A DNA stretch of 64,000 bases from Modestobacter sp. DSM 44400 (lineage in GTDB: Bacteria; Actinomycetota; Actinomycetes; Mycobacteriales; Geodermatophilaceae), in the NCBI RefSeq assembly GCF_900107175.1, contig NZ_FNOZ01000008.1, positions 78,610 to 142,609 of the forward strand, in the 5' to 3' direction. A program made the translations under genes and the position numbers. Below are positions 7,897 through 15,145 of this stretch, piece by piece; the first letter of the stretch is position 1, and each line of letters starts with the position of its first letter. The notes beneath the pieces were generated by a model, which was not told the origin of the DNA, did not search any database, and saw only the letters and a program-made list of their open reading frames with translations.

Positions 7897-9213
7897 TCAC
7901 GCGCGGGTCACGATCTGGTGCAGCCGGGCCCAGGCCTCCACCGGACTGGTGCGGTCGTCGGTGGCCTGACGTAGGAAGGCATCGATGTCGGGGACGAGCC
8001 GGCGGGCCCGGTCGACCAGCGGGTCGCTGCCGTCGGAGTAGGCGCCGATCTCGATGAGTTCCCGGACGTCGCGCAGCGCTCCCAGCAACCGGCGGATCTC
8101 GCGCGCGTCGGTCATCTGCGCACCCGGCACCACCGCGGTGGCCACCCGGGAGATCGACTCCAGGACGTCGATGGCCGGGAAGTGCCCAGTGGTGGCCAGC
8201 TTGCGGGTGAGCACCACGTGCCCGTCCAGGATCGACCGGGCGGTGTCGGCGATCGGCTCGTTGTGGTCGTCGCCCTCCACCAGCACCGTGTACAGGCCGG
8301 TGATCGACCCGGTGGTGCTCGTGCCGGCCTTCTCCAGCAGCTTGGGCAGCATCGCGAAGACGCTCGGCGGATAGCCGCGGGTGGCCGGTGGCTCGCCCGC
8401 GGACAGGCCGACCTCGCGCTGGGCCATCGCCGTCCGGGTGATCGAGTCCATCAGCAGCAGTACGTCGCGGCCCTGGTCGCGGAAGGCCTCGGCGATGCGC
8501 GTGACCACGAAGGCGGCCTTGAGCCGGACCAGCGGCGGCTCGTCGGACGTGGCGACGACGACCACGGTGTTGGCCATCCCCTCCGCACCGAGGTCCTCCT
8601 CGAGGAACTCGCGCACCTCACGGCCGCGCTCACCGATCAGGCCGATGACCCGGATGTCGGCGTCGGTGCCCCGGGTTATCTGGCTCAGCAGCGTGGACTT
8701 GCCGACGCCTGACCCGGCGAAGATGCCCAGCCGCTGGCCGCGGCCGACCGGGACCAGGGTGTCCAGCGCACGCACGCCGGTGGCCAGTGGCTGGTCCACC
8801 CGGGCGCGGGTGAGCGCGTTGGGCGTCTCGCTGGTGAGGTCGACGTAGGAGACCAGGGAGCCCAGCGGGGGACCCCCGTCCAGGGGCCGGCCGAGTCCGT
8901 CGAGCACCCGGCCCAGCAGGGCCTGGCCGACGGGCACCTGCAGCGGCATGCCCGTCGGGCGGACCGGTGCGCCGGCGTGCACGCCGGACAGGTCACCCAG
9001 CGGCATGCAGGTCAGCCGGTCCCGGCCCAGCGCCACGACCTCGGCCAGCAGCGGGCGGGTGCCCGGGTTGACCTCGACCAGGTCGCCGACGGCGGCGGTG
9101 ATCCCCTCGACGGTGAGGGTGAGCCCCATGGCGCCGGTGACGACGCCGGTGACGACGGGGCGGGCCGCGATCCGGGCCCGGTCCAGCAGGCCCGGCTGGC
9201 CGGCCAGTGTCAT
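7897..9213 (-). CDS. fliI: Flagellum-specific export ATPase FliI
   Basis: F1-beta-like ATPase that energises flagellar protein export. The 438-residue product carries Walker A GSGVGKST at residues 167-174, Walker B DVLLLMDSITR, and the family segment RGYPPSVFAMLPKLLEKAG. Length matches the family. The ATG at 9213 overlaps the fliH stop as ATGA. Longer frames reaching 9423 overlap fliH and were rejected. Confidence 0.96.
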   Translation of the reverse strand: MTLAGQPGLLDRARIAARPVVTGVVTGAMGLTLTVEGITAAVGDLVEVNPGTRPLLAEVVALGRDRLTCMPLGDLSGVHAGAPVRPTGMPLQVPVGQALLGRVLDGLGRPLDGGPPLGSLVSYVDLTSETPNALTRARVDQPLATGVRALDTLVPVGRGQRLGIFAGSGVGKSTLLSQITRGTDADIRVIGLIGERGREVREFLEEDLGAEGMANTVVVVATSDEPPLVRLKAAFVVTRIAEAFRDQGRDVLLLMDSITRTAMAQREVGLSAGEPPATRGYPPSVFAMLPKLLEKAGTSTTGSITGLYTVLVEGDDHNEPIADTARSILDGHVVLTRKLATTGHFPAIDVLESISRVATAVVPGAQMTDAREIRRLLGALRDVRELIEIGAYSDGSDPLVDRARRLVPDIDAFLRQATDDRTSPVEAWARLHQIVTRA

Positions 9214-10127
9214 GAGCGGAGCACCGTGCGGACGCGCTCGAGCGCCACGCCGAGCTGGGCGTCCACCCGGGTGGTGCCAGCCTCGGCGAGCGCCCCGGCG
9301 CGTTCGACGGTGAGGTCGCCGAGGACGGTGACCGACGCCGGCAGCTTCGCCAGCTCGTCGGACGCCACCTCGGCGAGGTCGTCGGGGTGGAGCCGGACCA
9401 CGACCGGGACGTCGGTGGGGCACAGCGTCAGCGCGCGGCGCACGGCGTCCAGGCCGGCGGTGCCGGTGGTGGCCAGCTCCCGGCCGAGCAGGTCGCCGAC
9501 CAGGGTGACGACGGCGTCCAGCACGGTGTCGCGCAGCTCGTCGACGACCGGCGCGACCGTCGCCTCGAGCCCTGCTGCGGCCGCGCCGAGGGCGGCGGTG
9601 GCCGTGGCCAGCCGGCGTTCCCAGCGGGCCTGCGCCTCCGCCAGCTGCACTTCGGCGGCGGCCTCGGCGGCGGCGACGACCCCGGCTGCGGCGGTGACGC
9701 CCTCGGCGTGACCGGCCGCCCAGCCCTGGCTGCGTGCCTGCTCGCGGAGCTGGTCCAGCTGCTCGGCGTAGACGTCACTGAGTCGGGCGCGACTGCGCAG
9801 CCGGCGGTCCTCGCCGGACCGGCGCTCGGCACCGGTGTACGGGGTGGCTTCCGCCGGGGACTCCGACCAGGTCGCCGACACCGCCGCCGGAGGCGCGGCC
9901 GGGGCCGGCCGGGTGGCCGTCGGGGTGGTGTCGGCACCGGTCAGCGGGCTGATGGGCTCGACGGTCGCGACCGGCGCGCTGGGCACCACCGGGCGGCCGG
10001 ACTGCGCGGCCGGAGCGGGGCGGTGCTCCCGCTGCCAGGGCGTGGCCGATGCGGCCGACGCCCCGCGCAGCAGCACCGACTCACGCGAGGTCCGGGGGAC
10101 CGGCAGCGCGTCAGGCGACGAAGTCAT
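9210..10127 (-). CDS. fliH: Flagellar assembly protein FliH
   Basis: Negative regulator and stalk-like partner of FliI. The 305 residues include a disordered Pro/Ala/Thr N-terminal third, a central helix (SDVYAEQLDQLREQARSQGW) and a C-terminal FliH/V-type ATPase E-subunit-like domain with VVVRLHPDDLAEV. It overlaps the fliG 3' end by 17 bp, with a GGGGAGG site inside fliG, and fliI by 4 bp. Confidence 0.85.
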   Translation of the reverse strand: MTSSPDALPVPRTSRESVLLRGASAASATPWQREHRPAPAAQSGRPVVPSAPVATVEPISPLTGADTTPTATRPAPAAPPAAVSATWSESPAEATPYTGAERRSGEDRRLRSRARLSDVYAEQLDQLREQARSQGWAAGHAEGVTAAAGVVAAAEAAAEVQLAEAQARWERRLATATAALGAAAAGLEATVAPVVDELRDTVLDAVVTLVGDLLGRELATTGTAGLDAVRRALTLCPTDVPVVVRLHPDDLAEVASDELAKLPASVTVLGDLTVERAGALAEAGTTRVDAQLGVALERVRTVLRS

Positions 10128-11187
10128 CCTCGCCTCCCCGTGAGATCGTCAGCGCGCCCTGCTCCTCGAGGGTGCGGATGACGGCGACGACCTTGGCCTG
10201 GGCCTCCTCGACGGTGCGCGCACGCACCGGCCCGAGCAGCTCCATCTCCTCGAGCAGGTTCTCGCCGGCCCGTTCGGAGAGGTTCCGGACGACCTTGTCC
10301 CGGACGTCGGCGCGCACGCCCTTGAGGGCGGTGGCCAGGTCGTTGCCCTCGACGTCGCGGAGCACCAGCTGCAGGGAACGGTCATCGATGGTGACGATGT
10401 CCTCGAAGACGAACATCTGCGAGCGGATCTTCTCGGCGAGCTCCGGGTCGCTGTTCTCCAGCCACTCCAGGATGGAGCGCTCGGTCGGTCGGGCGGACCG
10501 GTTGATGATCTCCACCAGAGTCTCGACCCCGCCGACGGTGGCCATGTCCTGGTAGGCGAGCAGGGAGCCCATCCGGCGGCCCAGCTCCTCCTCGACCATA
10601 CGCACCATCTCCGGCGCGGTGCGGTCCATCAGCGCGATCCGGTAGGCGACGTCGGCCTGCTGGTCGGGGGTGAATCCGGACAGCACCTCGGCGGACTGCA
10701 CGGCCGGCAGGTGGGCCAGCACCAGGGCGATGACCTGCGGGTGCTCGTCCTTGAGGAAGGTCACCAGCTGGCGGACGTCGCTGTTGCGCAGCGAGGCGAA
10801 CGGCAGCTCGGTGTAGACGACGTTGAGCCGGGAGAGGATGCCGTCGGCCTTCTCCTCGCCCAGGCCGGCGGCGAGCACCTCGCGGGCGAAGTCCACGCCG
10901 CCGGTGCCGACGAAGCGCCGGGCCTGCATGAGGGTGTGGAACTCGGTGAGGACCTCGTCGACATCCGTGGCGTCCACGCCCTGCAGGCGCATCAGCTCGG
11001 TGGTCAGCTTCTCCACCTCCGACGGCCGCAGTTCCTTGAGGACCGCGCCGGCCTCCTCCTTCGACAGCTGGGCGAGGAAGACCGCGGCCTTGCGCAGGCC
11101 CGGCAGCTCCTTGCGGGACACCACGATCGGGGCCGGGGCGGGTGCCCCCGCGATGCCGACCAACTGCTCGACACTGGCGATGCTCAT
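10111..11187 (-). CDS. fliG: Flagellar motor switch protein FliG
   Basis: Rotor protein that contacts the MotA/B stator. The 358-residue product shows N, middle and C domains in order. The middle EHPQ motif is present as KDEHPQVIALVLAHL, and the C-terminal torque helix carries charged residues (MFVFEDIVTIDDRSLQLVLR). The ATG at 11187 has GGAGG seven bases upstream and overlaps, as ATGA, the stop of the repeat-encoded frame that separates it from fliF. Confidence 0.96.
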   Translation of the reverse strand: MSIASVEQLVGIAGAPAPAPIVVSRKELPGLRKAAVFLAQLSKEEAGAVLKELRPSEVEKLTTELMRLQGVDATDVDEVLTEFHTLMQARRFVGTGGVDFAREVLAAGLGEEKADGILSRLNVVYTELPFASLRNSDVRQLVTFLKDEHPQVIALVLAHLPAVQSAEVLSGFTPDQQADVAYRIALMDRTAPEMVRMVEEELGRRMGSLLAYQDMATVGGVETLVEIINRSARPTERSILEWLENSDPELAEKIRSQMFVFEDIVTIDDRSLQLVLRDVEGNDLATALKGVRADVRDKVVRNLSERAGENLLEEMELLGPVRARTVEEAQAKVVAVIRTLEEQGALTISRGGEDDFVA

Positions 11188-11387
11188 CGACACACCTCCG
11201 GTGAGGTAAAGGAGCGGCTGCGCCGCGCTGTCGGACACATGGGAGCGGGCCTTCGGCCCCTCCGGTGAATGGCTTCGCGATTCACCGGAGGTACCTCCGG
11301 TGAGGAATAGGTGCGGCTATGCCGCACTGTCAGGCACATCAGGGCTGGCCTCCGGCCCAAGTGACGAATGGCTTCGCGATTCGTCAC
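11184..11387 (-). CDS. Repeat-encoded bridging ORF between fliF and fliG (67 aa)
   Basis: An open frame begins with GTG overlapping the fliF stop (GTGA) and ends with TGA overlapping the fliG start (ATGA). It spans two tandem 99-bp units, so each unit adds 33 codons. Each unit encodes a variant of NREAIxxxGRRPA followed by an Arg/Ser-rich run and SSPEV or TSPEV. No known domain is recognised. The peptide may have no function beyond letting ribosomes pass from fliF to fliG. Translation is inferred only from frame and overlap. Confidence 0.4.
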   Translation of the reverse strand: MTNREAIRHLGRRPALMCLTVRHSRTYSSPEVPPVNREAIHRRGRRPAPMCPTARRSRSFTSPEVCR

Positions 11388-11391
11388 TTGG
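11194..11391 (-). repeat. Two tandem 99-bp three-hairpin repeat units (fliF-fliG junction)
   Basis: Unit 1 is 11194-11292 and unit 2 is 11293-11391. Each has a small GCGGC/GCCGC-type hairpin, a GGCC-TTC-GGCC-type hairpin and a long hairpin with invariant loop GGCTTCGCG. The long stems are perfect but different: 12 bp at 11259-11291 and 13 bp at 11357-11391, the latter containing the fliF stop codon. A third unit lies between flgB and flgC. The different stems around an identical loop suggest that structure is retained. Confidence 0.85.
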
Positions 11392-12949
11392 CATCGGCGA
11401 ACCAGCCGCGCAGCATGGTCGCGACCTCGTCGGGACGGTCGCTGACCATCTCGGCGATCTCTCCGCGGACCTTCTCGCGCTTGGCCAGCTCCACCCGGGC
11501 CTGCATGTCGTCCAGCTCCGGGTCGCGGATGCTCGACACCTGGATGCGGTCGAGCTCCAGGTCGTCGTCGTCGAGCTCGAGCTCCTCGTAGTCCTCACCG
11601 CGGCGGCGACGCGAGCGCAGCCACACGATGAGCCCCAGGAGCAGGATGCCGGCGCCGATCCCGCCGGTGCGGATCAGCGACCACATCTGCTGGCTCTTCT
11701 CGGCAGCCGCAGCCGCCGCCAGATCGGCCTTGGCCTGTGCGGCGGCGCTCTGGTCGAAGGCCATCGCGGCGACCGAGATGGCATCGCCCCGGGCGGGGAC
11801 CAGGCCGACGGCGTTGCTGACGGCGTCCTGGATCTGCTGCTGGTTGAGGCCGCCGGCGATGGCGTTGTCCATGACGACCGAGACGGTCAGCCGGTTGATC
11901 GCCCCGGGCGCACCCTCGACGGTCTCGGTGGTCTTGTCGACGGCGTTGTTCGACGTCGTCGACTCCTTGTTGTACGTGGAGTCGCCGGTGCCGCCGGTCC
12001 CGGTGCTCTCGGAACCCAGCACCCCGCCGACCGCCCCACCCGTGCCGGTGTAGTCCTCCTTCGTGGTCGTGTCCGACAACGCCGGGGTGCCCGGGGTGTA
12101 GCTGTAGCTCTCGCTGGTCGTGTCCCGCTGGGAGAAGTCCAGGTCCGCGCGCACGGACACGACGGCGTTGCCCGGGCCGGCCACCCGGTCCAGGATCTGC
12201 TGGGCGTTGGCCGCCAGCCGCGCCTCGAACTCCTGCTCCTGCTGCGCCTGCGCGTCCCCGGCGGCGCTGCTGACGCCCTCGCCGGCGGCAGAGAGCACTG
12301 CGCCGGTGGAGTCGGCGACGGTCACGTCCGCGGCGTCCATCTTCTCGATGCTGGAGGACACCAGGTGGGTGACCGCCTGGACCTGCTCCCCGGAAAGGTT
12401 GGTGCCTGGGGCGAGCTCGAGAAGCACCGAAGCGGTCGGCTTGCCCTCGTCGGTGGCGAACACCTCCTCCTTGGGCAGGGCGATGTGCACAACCGCGGAG
12501 TTCACCCCGTCGATCGCCTTGAGGGTGCTCGCCAGCTCGCCCTCCAGTGCCCGCTGGTAGGAGACCTGCTGCTGGAACTCGCTGGTCGTGATGCCCTGCT
12601 GGTCCAGCAGGGCGTAGCCGGTCTCGTTGCCGGCCGGCAGGCCCTTGCCGCTCATGGTCAGGCGCAGGCCGTAGACCCGGTCCTGGGCGACCATGATCGT
12701 CTGGCCGCCGTCGGCGAGCTCGTACGCGACGCCCTCGGCGGTGAGCTCCTCGACGATGGCCGAGGCATCGGTGCTGGCCAGGTTGGAGAACAGCGGCGAC
12801 AGCGTCGGCGCGGTGATCCACCGGGTGAACATGAAGCCACCCAGCAGGAGACCGGCGACCAGGAGACCGATCACGATCTTCTGGCCGACGCTGATGGTCT
12901 CCAACAGCGTCTTGATGCGGTTCAGCGGGCCGGCGAGGGCGGCGGGCAT
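11384..12949 (-). CDS. fliF: Flagellar MS-ring protein FliF
   Basis: Forms the MS ring that founds the basal body. The 521-residue product has a first membrane helix at about 23-43 (IVIGLLVAGLLLGGFMF), YscJ-type ring-building motifs (YALLDQQGITTSEFQQQVSY, ELASTLKAIDGVNSAVVHIA), a second helix near 430-448 (GIGAGILLLGLIVWL) and a C-terminal FliG-binding tail ending MLRGWFADAK. The start overlaps the fliE stop by one base (TGATG). Confidence 0.96.
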   Translation of the reverse strand: MPAALAGPLNRIKTLLETISVGQKIVIGLLVAGLLLGGFMFTRWITAPTLSPLFSNLASTDASAIVEELTAEGVAYELADGGQTIMVAQDRVYGLRLTMSGKGLPAGNETGYALLDQQGITTSEFQQQVSYQRALEGELASTLKAIDGVNSAVVHIALPKEEVFATDEGKPTASVLLELAPGTNLSGEQVQAVTHLVSSSIEKMDAADVTVADSTGAVLSAAGEGVSSAAGDAQAQQEQEFEARLAANAQQILDRVAGPGNAVVSVRADLDFSQRDTTSESYSYTPGTPALSDTTTKEDYTGTGGAVGGVLGSESTGTGGTGDSTYNKESTTSNNAVDKTTETVEGAPGAINRLTVSVVMDNAIAGGLNQQQIQDAVSNAVGLVPARGDAISVAAMAFDQSAAAQAKADLAAAAAAEKSQQMWSLIRTGGIGAGILLLGLIVWLRSRRRRGEDYEELELDDDDLELDRIQVSSIRDPELDDMQARVELAKREKVRGEIAEMVSDRPDEVATMLRGWFADAK

Positions 12950-13287
12950 CAGACCGGCATCCGCATGATCTCAGTGAAGGCCGAGACCGCGGAGTTCTTC
13001 AGCGTTACCACGGTGTCGGTGGCCAGCTTGGCCTCGGTGCTGGCGATCATGTAGTCGTGCGCGTCCCGCAGGTCGCCGGTGGCGGCCTGGGTGGCGAGCA
13101 CGTCGGCGTTGGCCTGCACGCCGTTGAGCTGGTCCACGGTGCCGGCGAGCACGGAGGCGAAGCTGCCCTCGCCGCTGACCGGCGACATCGAGGACGACGC
13201 GACGGTGCTGGTCACGCTGGGGGCACCGGTGACGCCCGAGAAGCTGGGGACGGCGAAGCCGCTGATTCCGCCGATGGCCGAGGTCAT
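12949..13287 (-). CDS. fliE: Flagellar hook-basal body complex protein FliE
   Basis: Rod adaptor connecting the MS ring to the proximal rod. The 112-residue product ends with the FliE motif region (YMIASTEAKLATDTVVTLKN, then SAVSAFTEIMRMPV). It follows flgC after 2 bp and is fused by a 1-bp overlap to fliF, giving the classical flgB-flgC-fliE order. Confidence 0.92.
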   Translation of the reverse strand: MTSAIGGISGFAVPSFSGVTGAPSVTSTVASSSMSPVSGEGSFASVLAGTVDQLNGVQANADVLATQAATGDLRDAHDYMIASTEAKLATDTVVTLKNSAVSAFTEIMRMPV

Positions 13288-13289
13288 GG

Positions 13290-13694
13290 TCAGCCCTTCC
13301 CGAGCTGGAGTGCCTGCTGGTACGCGGTGGTGGCGCGCTCGACGGTGGCCAGGTTCGCCTGGTAGCTGCGCTGGGCCATCATCATCTGGGTCATCTGCTC
13401 GCCCAGGTCGATGTCGGGGTACTTCACGTAGCCGGACTCGTCAGCGAGCGCGTTGTCCGGCTCGTACACCAGCCGGCCCTCGGTGCTGCCCAGCCGGGTG
13501 GCCGCGACGCGCACGCCGCCTTGGCCCGATCCGTAGTCGACGGCCTCGGCGACGATCATGCGTTCCTGGAACGCGTCGTCGCCGGGGGCTTTGGCCGTGT
13601 TGATGTTGGCGATGTTGTCGGAGACCGCGTCCATCCACTTGCGGTTGGCGTAGAGCCCGGAGCCGGCGATGCGCACGGCGTCGAAAGTGCTCAT
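13290..13694 (-). CDS. flgC: Flagellar proximal rod protein FlgC
   Basis: Rod subunit secreted through the flagellar apparatus. The 134-residue product shows the rod motif SDNIANINTAKAPG and the C-terminal YQANLATVERATTAYQQALQ helix. The ATG at 13694 overlaps, as ATGA, the stop of the repeat-encoded frame upstream. The Shine-Dalgarno is only moderate (GGCGGCGGC), so expression may depend on ribosomes arriving from upstream. Confidence 0.94.
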   Translation of the reverse strand: MSTFDAVRIAGSGLYANRKWMDAVSDNIANINTAKAPGDDAFQERMIVAEAVDYGSGQGGVRVAATRLGSTEGRLVYEPDNALADESGYVKYPDIDLGEQMTQMMMAQRSYQANLATVERATTAYQQALQLGKG

Positions 13695-13801
13695 CGAGCC
13701 GCCGCCCCCCGTGTGGGAACGGAACGGCTGCGCCGTGCTGTCATGGGAGCCGGCCTTCGGCCACTCTGATGGATGGCTTCGCGATTCATCAGGCTCATCA
13801 T
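13691..13801 (-). CDS. Repeat-encoded bridging ORF between flgB and flgC (36 aa)
   Basis: The frame begins with ATG overlapping the flgB stop (ATGA) and ends with TGA overlapping the flgC start (ATGA). Its product contains MNREAIHQSGRRPAPM and an ARRSRS run, clearly related to the fliF-fliG bridging peptide. The bases GATGAGC occur at both edges, as a target-site duplication would. Whether the peptide itself matters is unknown. Confidence 0.4.
   Translation of the reverse strand: MMSLMNREAIHQSGRRPAPMTARRSRSVPTRGAAAR
13712..13792 (-). repeat. Third copy of the three-hairpin repeat (flgB-flgC junction)
   Basis: The same order of elements is seen as in the fliF-fliG copies: ACGGC-TGC-GCCGT hairpin, GGCC-TTC-GGCC hairpin, then a 9-bp stem at 13766-13774/13784-13792 with one G-T mismatch around loop GGCTTCGCG. 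The first stem differs from the other copies on both arms together. Confidence 0.8.
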
Positions 13802-14145
13802 GACGTCCGCAGGGCCGAGCGCAGCAGCGAGTACTTGCCGTCGAGGGCGTTGATGGCCAGCTGATACCGCAGGCCCGTCTCCGTGGCGATCATCGTCTCG
13901 GTGTCGAGGTTGACGTTGTTGCCGTCGGTGCGAGTCGGGTCCAGCGACTGGCTGACCGCGCTCTGGCCCACGACGGCGGTCTCGCCGCCGGCGATCTCGT
14001 TCTTGAGCGCGGACTCGAAGTCGGTGCGCCCGGCCAGGAAGCCGGGAGTGTCGATGTTGGCGACGTTGTCGGCGGTGACCCGCTGCCGCTGCGCGAGGCC
14101 GGCGAGGGCGGCGTGCAGCGTGGTCATGGTCGAGTCGGTGATCAC
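13798..14145 (-). CDS. flgB: Flagellar proximal rod protein FlgB
   Basis: Rod subunit at the base of the flgBC-fliE-FGHIJ run. The product has the rod signature TADNVANIDTPGFLAGRTDF and the C-terminal YQLAINALDGKYSLLRSALR helix. The GTG at 14145 (VITDSTMTTLHAAL) aligns best with the usual FlgB N-terminus; the ATG at 14127 is the alternative. Neither has a convincing ribosome site. A FliA-like promoter and a 38-bp palindrome lie upstream. Confidence 0.9.
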   Translation of the reverse strand: MITDSTMTTLHAALAGLAQRQRVTADNVANIDTPGFLAGRTDFESALKNEIAGGETAVVGQSAVSQSLDPTRTDGNNVNLDTETMIATETGLRYQLAINALDGKYSLLRSALRTS

Positions 14146-14273
14146 CGGACGCCCGAAAGGGGACGACGGAGCACGAGGTACCTCCGGGTACGGCAGGACG
14201 CGCGCACAGGTGCTCGACCCGTGCGCGGAGGGGCCGCCGATCCGTGGCGAGTGGTGCTCTCCGTGCCCTCTCT

Positions 14274-14301
14274 TCATCGGCAGCCCGGAAAACGAACATG
14301 A
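14274..14301 (-). promoter_or_regulatory. Candidate FliA-type promoter of flgB
   Basis: Minus-strand TCAT at 14301-14298, a 16-nt spacer and GCCGATGA at 14281-14274 match the pattern and spacing upstream of fliC and fliA. It predicts a leader of roughly 120 nt. The -35 lies within the right-hand end of a 38-bp palindrome (14297-14334). Confidence 0.45.
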
Positions 14302-14334
14302 CCACCTGCACCCGATCGGGCGCAAATGGTCATG
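14297..14334. promoter_or_regulatory. 38-bp palindrome overlapping the flgB promoter
   Basis: Half-sites of 19 bp, beginning CATGACCA and ending TGGTCATG around a central CCCGATCGGG, match at 16 of 19 positions. Its position over a candidate -35 element fits an operator. It could also fold as a hairpin at the end of the fliC-fliT unit. Confidence 0.5.
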
Positions 14335-14361
14335 TGACGAAAAGGCGTGTCGGCGGAGGGG

Positions 14362-14736
14362 TTACAGTCCCCGGTCGAAGAAGGAGGCCACCGGGCGAGT
14401 GGGGGCGTAGGACATCCGGGCGGCGACGTCGCGCTGCTTCTGCGACTGGGTGATCCGCTCGACGAGCTCCTCGGCCACCGCCAGCTGGTGCTGTAGCAGC
14501 CGCGCCGCGCGCTCCCGCAGCTCGTCGGGGAACGGGCCCAGTCCGCTGGGTGGCACCCAGTCGGTCGAGCGGCGTCCCCAGGTGGCGATCTCCTCTGCGC
14601 GATTGCGCGCGAAGACCTCCTCCGCCTCGTGGACGTCGCCCTCGAGCGCGTCGAGCACGACGGGCCAGCTGCTCTCAGCCGGGCCGGGGGAGTCCGGTCC
14701 AGGGGGCGTCCCGCCGGTGCGACGCTCGGCGGTCAT
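14362..14736 (-). CDS. FliT-like flagellar chaperone (hypothetical)
   Basis: Sequence similarity to FliT cannot be asserted from motifs; the call rests on position directly after fliS, size (124 aa) and helical content. Residues 25-110 are rich in Glu/Arg/Ala heptads, including LRERAARLLQHQLAVAEELV. It starts within the fliS stop (ATGA overlap), so it is translationally coupled. An alternative is an unrelated flagellar-operon protein of unknown role. Confidence 0.5.
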   Translation of the reverse strand: MTAERRTGGTPPGPDSPGPAESSWPVVLDALEGDVHEAEEVFARNRAEEIATWGRRSTDWVPPSGLGPFPDELRERAARLLQHQLAVAEELVERITQSQKQRDVAARMSYAPTRPVASFFDRGL

Positions 14737-15119
14737 TCCGGACTCGAGCCCAGGGAGGCCGCAGCCTCCCGCCAGGCGTCGCGCAGCGGCTCGACGACCT
14801 TGCGGCAGTCAGCGACCCGGCGCACGTCGCCCTTGACGTTGGCCTTGATCAGCTCGCCGTGGAGCCAGGTGTAGATGGCGGACAGGCGGGGCGCGCCCTC
14901 CCAGGCATCGATCTGCAGGCTTGAGTGCAGCTCCAGGACGATCTCCTGGGCGTGCTGCAGCTGGTCGTTCGCCTCCGCGCGGTCGCCTGCGGTGAGGGCG
15001 GTGTGCGCGCGGTCGAGGTCCAGGGCCAGCCGGTCGTAGAGCATGACGAGCAGTCGCTGCGGCGAGGCAGTGGCGACCGTGTCGCTCAGGTAGCGGGCGC
15101 GCAGGGCGGCAGCACTCAT
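14733..15119 (-). CDS. fliS: Flagellar export chaperone FliS
   Basis: Binds the flagellin C-terminus and prevents premature polymerisation. The 128-residue product contains ARYLSDTVATASPQRLLVML, the typical FliS start, and AIYTWLHGELIKANVKGD near its C-terminal helices. The ATG at 15119 is 26 bp after fliD; the longer in-frame extension overlaps fliD and was rejected. Confidence 0.93.
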   Translation of the reverse strand: MSAAALRARYLSDTVATASPQRLLVMLYDRLALDLDRAHTALTAGDRAEANDQLQHAQEIVLELHSSLQIDAWEGAPRLSAIYTWLHGELIKANVKGDVRRVADCRKVVEPLRDAWREAAASLGSSPE

Positions 15120-15145
15120 CAGGGGTTCCTCCGGGTACGGGTTGG

